64,000 nucleotides of DNA from Ophthalmolycus amberensis (taxonomy: Eukaryota > Chordata > Actinopteri > Perciformes > Zoarcidae): contig JAFEUB010000809.1 of NCBI GenBank assembly GCA_024529925.1, positions 564,501 through 628,500 of the forward strand, read 5' to 3'. This document shows, one piece after another, positions 62,379 through 64,000 of the stretch. Each line of letters starts with the position of its first letter. Positions within the stretch are counted from its first letter, which is position 1. A program made the position numbers and the translations under genes. Under the pieces are notes generated by a model, which was not told the DNA's origin, searched no databases, and worked only from the letters and a program-made list of their open reading frames with translations.

Positions 62379-63295
62379 ATGTGTGTGTGCGTGTGTGTGT
62401 GTCTGCTGTTTTGGGGTTTCTATAGGAACACGATCAAGTTGGCTGTCTCTGCAGTGACTCATCTTGTAGGAAGCCACTTAGTGTCGCCATCAAAAAGAGT
62501 AGGAGAAATAAATAAATAAAAAGAAGCCAAATGAAAACTTTAAAGTATCTGATAACACACCAGTACTAAAAGAACTGAGAGGCCTTCATTCACCTCCTTC
62601 CTGCTTCCATTCCTCCCCTCTCCTTTCCTTGCTCTCACCTGTGAAAAAGCCCTGATTACCAGCCCAGATATGTGACCTTAATTTGCACCCAGCCTCCCCA
62701 GAGGAACATGTTTCTTTCATCCCCAAGAGCTTTCAGGAAAGTGCAGCGGGGTCTGGTCGGTCTGTCACTCATTCTCTGCCATTCAGCTGCAGTCGCTTCC
62801 CTCGTCATACTGAATAAAAATGGCAAATTGTCTCTGAAACTGTCACTGAAAACGATATCTATTGACGAACACTGGGCTTAAGGACATGGGGGGATTGCGA
62901 GGAGCGTGAACTTCTAATTATGGAGATAAGTATGGAGTGCCGTTAAGCAATGAATAGAGTGATAATTGGCCTGCAGTGTGATCGCTTGTTTGTGTGGCGC
63001 AGAAGAATTAGTGTCCATGAACATCTCTGGTCATTCAAGGGTGTTCTTTGTGATGCTCTGGGCAAATTTTCAACATCTCTTTTGATTTGATTTTTTTTGT
63101 CTTGGTTAGTTGGTCTTGGTTTAAGTCACCAATTACAATCAAAATATTCAGATTTCTTGCATGTACTTATTCTATGATGGCAGGCTTCTTCGCCCTTGTG
63201 AGGTGGTCGAACACTTACGGACTAGTTTCAAGCATATCCCGGCCATTCCATCCTCATCTAAAACCCAGCTCACAGCCTTGCAAAGACTGGCCTAC

Positions 63296-63456
63296 CCGGT
63301 GTTGGAGAAGCAGTTCCACAGGCCCTGGCCGTGACTCCAGAGCAGCCGGTTGAAGACCCGATTAAAGAGCCGGTAGAGGTGGAGACTTTCTACATCTGGC
63401 TCCCTCCAGATCCGCTGCAGCACCGAGCGTACATTTGTACGAACAATGTCCAACAC
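63296..63456 (-). CDS. internal exon of the unidentified minus-strand gene (5'-most in window)
   Basis: The minus strand has a pyrimidine-rich acceptor ending GTCACTCAG just before 63456 and a donor ACCGG/GTAGG at 63296. The exon encodes 53 full codons and leaves GG for a split Gly completed by the exon at 60494-60667. The peptide starts VLDIVRTNVRSVLQRIW, continues REPDVESLHLYRLFNRVFN and ends GLWNCFSNT. It is amphipathic, arginine- and leucine-rich, and reads as two or three helices. The gene must continue beyond the right edge of the window, because no upstream exon or start codon is visible in 63457-64000. The family is not recognised; the combination suggests a helical-bundle domain of a large cytoplasmic protein, which is inference only. 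Confidence 0.65.
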
Positions 63457-63871
63457 CTGAGTGACAGAGAAAGTGAGAGGGCGATGGGGGGGGGGGGGGG
63501 GAGACTTAAATCAAGAGTGTGATAATGAAGGAAATTACTCTTGCAAGACAAAAGGTGACAGCATTTCTAATTGATTATGCGTGAGTTGGCATTTGTTCCA
63601 ACTGTAAGATTTCTTTCTCTTTTTTTCACCGTACCTTAAAATTAGCAATCACAGAGGCTAATGCATTCACTCAGTAACGGAGAGCAAGCTCGCTTTAATG
63701 AATACACAGACGGATGCATGCACACACTGGAGAACAGCAACACATATTGTAAATGCACCAACACATCCTGAAAACTAATTTAATCAAACATGAAACACAG
63801 GTAATGAGGATTTCAGCAGGTTTATCTCTGCATTCACGGTAAAGCATGCACATGCATAAAGCCTGTGTGTA

Positions 63872-63894
63872 GTGTGTGTGTGTGTGTGTGTGTG
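63872..63894. repeat. (GT)n microsatellite
   Basis: A perfect GT tract of about 11 units is read directly. Confidence 0.9.
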
Positions 63895-64000
63895 GCTGTG
63901 GTAGAAGGAAGATGGAAAAAACTGCTGGGGCAGACAGTGGAGAGCAGGGGAGAGGACTAATTGCTGCACCGACGTCAGTCTTGGAGAGAAGGTGTCAGAA

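Overview
The window is vertebrate nuclear DNA, almost certainly from a teleost fish. It is dominated by non-coding sequence rich in (CA/TG)n and other microsatellites. It carries retrotransposon tails typical of fish (L2-type with an (AAT)n tail, a Rex1/Babar-like end with a CTTGC tail, a Rex3-like GATA end) and degenerate hAT-type elements. There is no operon structure, no ribosome binding sites, no rRNA or tRNA gene that I can support, and no CRISPR array.

Layout. 1-5842: gene-free, with simple repeats only. 5843-8716: a 5'-truncated L2-clade LINE on the minus strand, with part of an apurinic-type endonuclease domain, a single frameshift, and then a 778-codon uninterrupted frame holding the whole reverse transcriptase. 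8717-34501: about 26 kb without a recognisable exon, behaving like a gene desert or a giant intron. 34502-35913: a non-autonomous hAT-like element interrupted by an L2-type fragment. 35914-54.6 kb: more non-coding DNA with a Rex3-like tail, a second small hAT element with a transposase relic (42480-42984), and a 345-bp MITE (49363-49707) that has a diverged relative near 55.0-55.3 kb. Two GC-richer stretches (47.7-48.7 and 51.0-51.4 kb) contain coding-like blocks I could not assign.

The one protein-coding gene I can build lies at the right end on the minus strand. Three exons (63296-63456, 60494-60667, 54636-54756) have correct splice borders and match each other in phase. Together they give the last 151 residues of a protein ending at a stop codon, followed by a probable 1.7-kb 3'UTR with an AATAAA signal at 52977-52982. 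I do not recognise the family; the sequence is helix-rich with no signal peptide or obvious catalytic motif. The 5.7-kb intron before the last exon contains other coding-like blocks: an alternative minus-strand terminal exon at 56378-56472 and a plus-strand block at 57551-57700.

No striking new biological system is visible. The points most worth following are the unidentified gene's C-terminus, the competing coding-like blocks in its last intron, and the nested or relic transposons.
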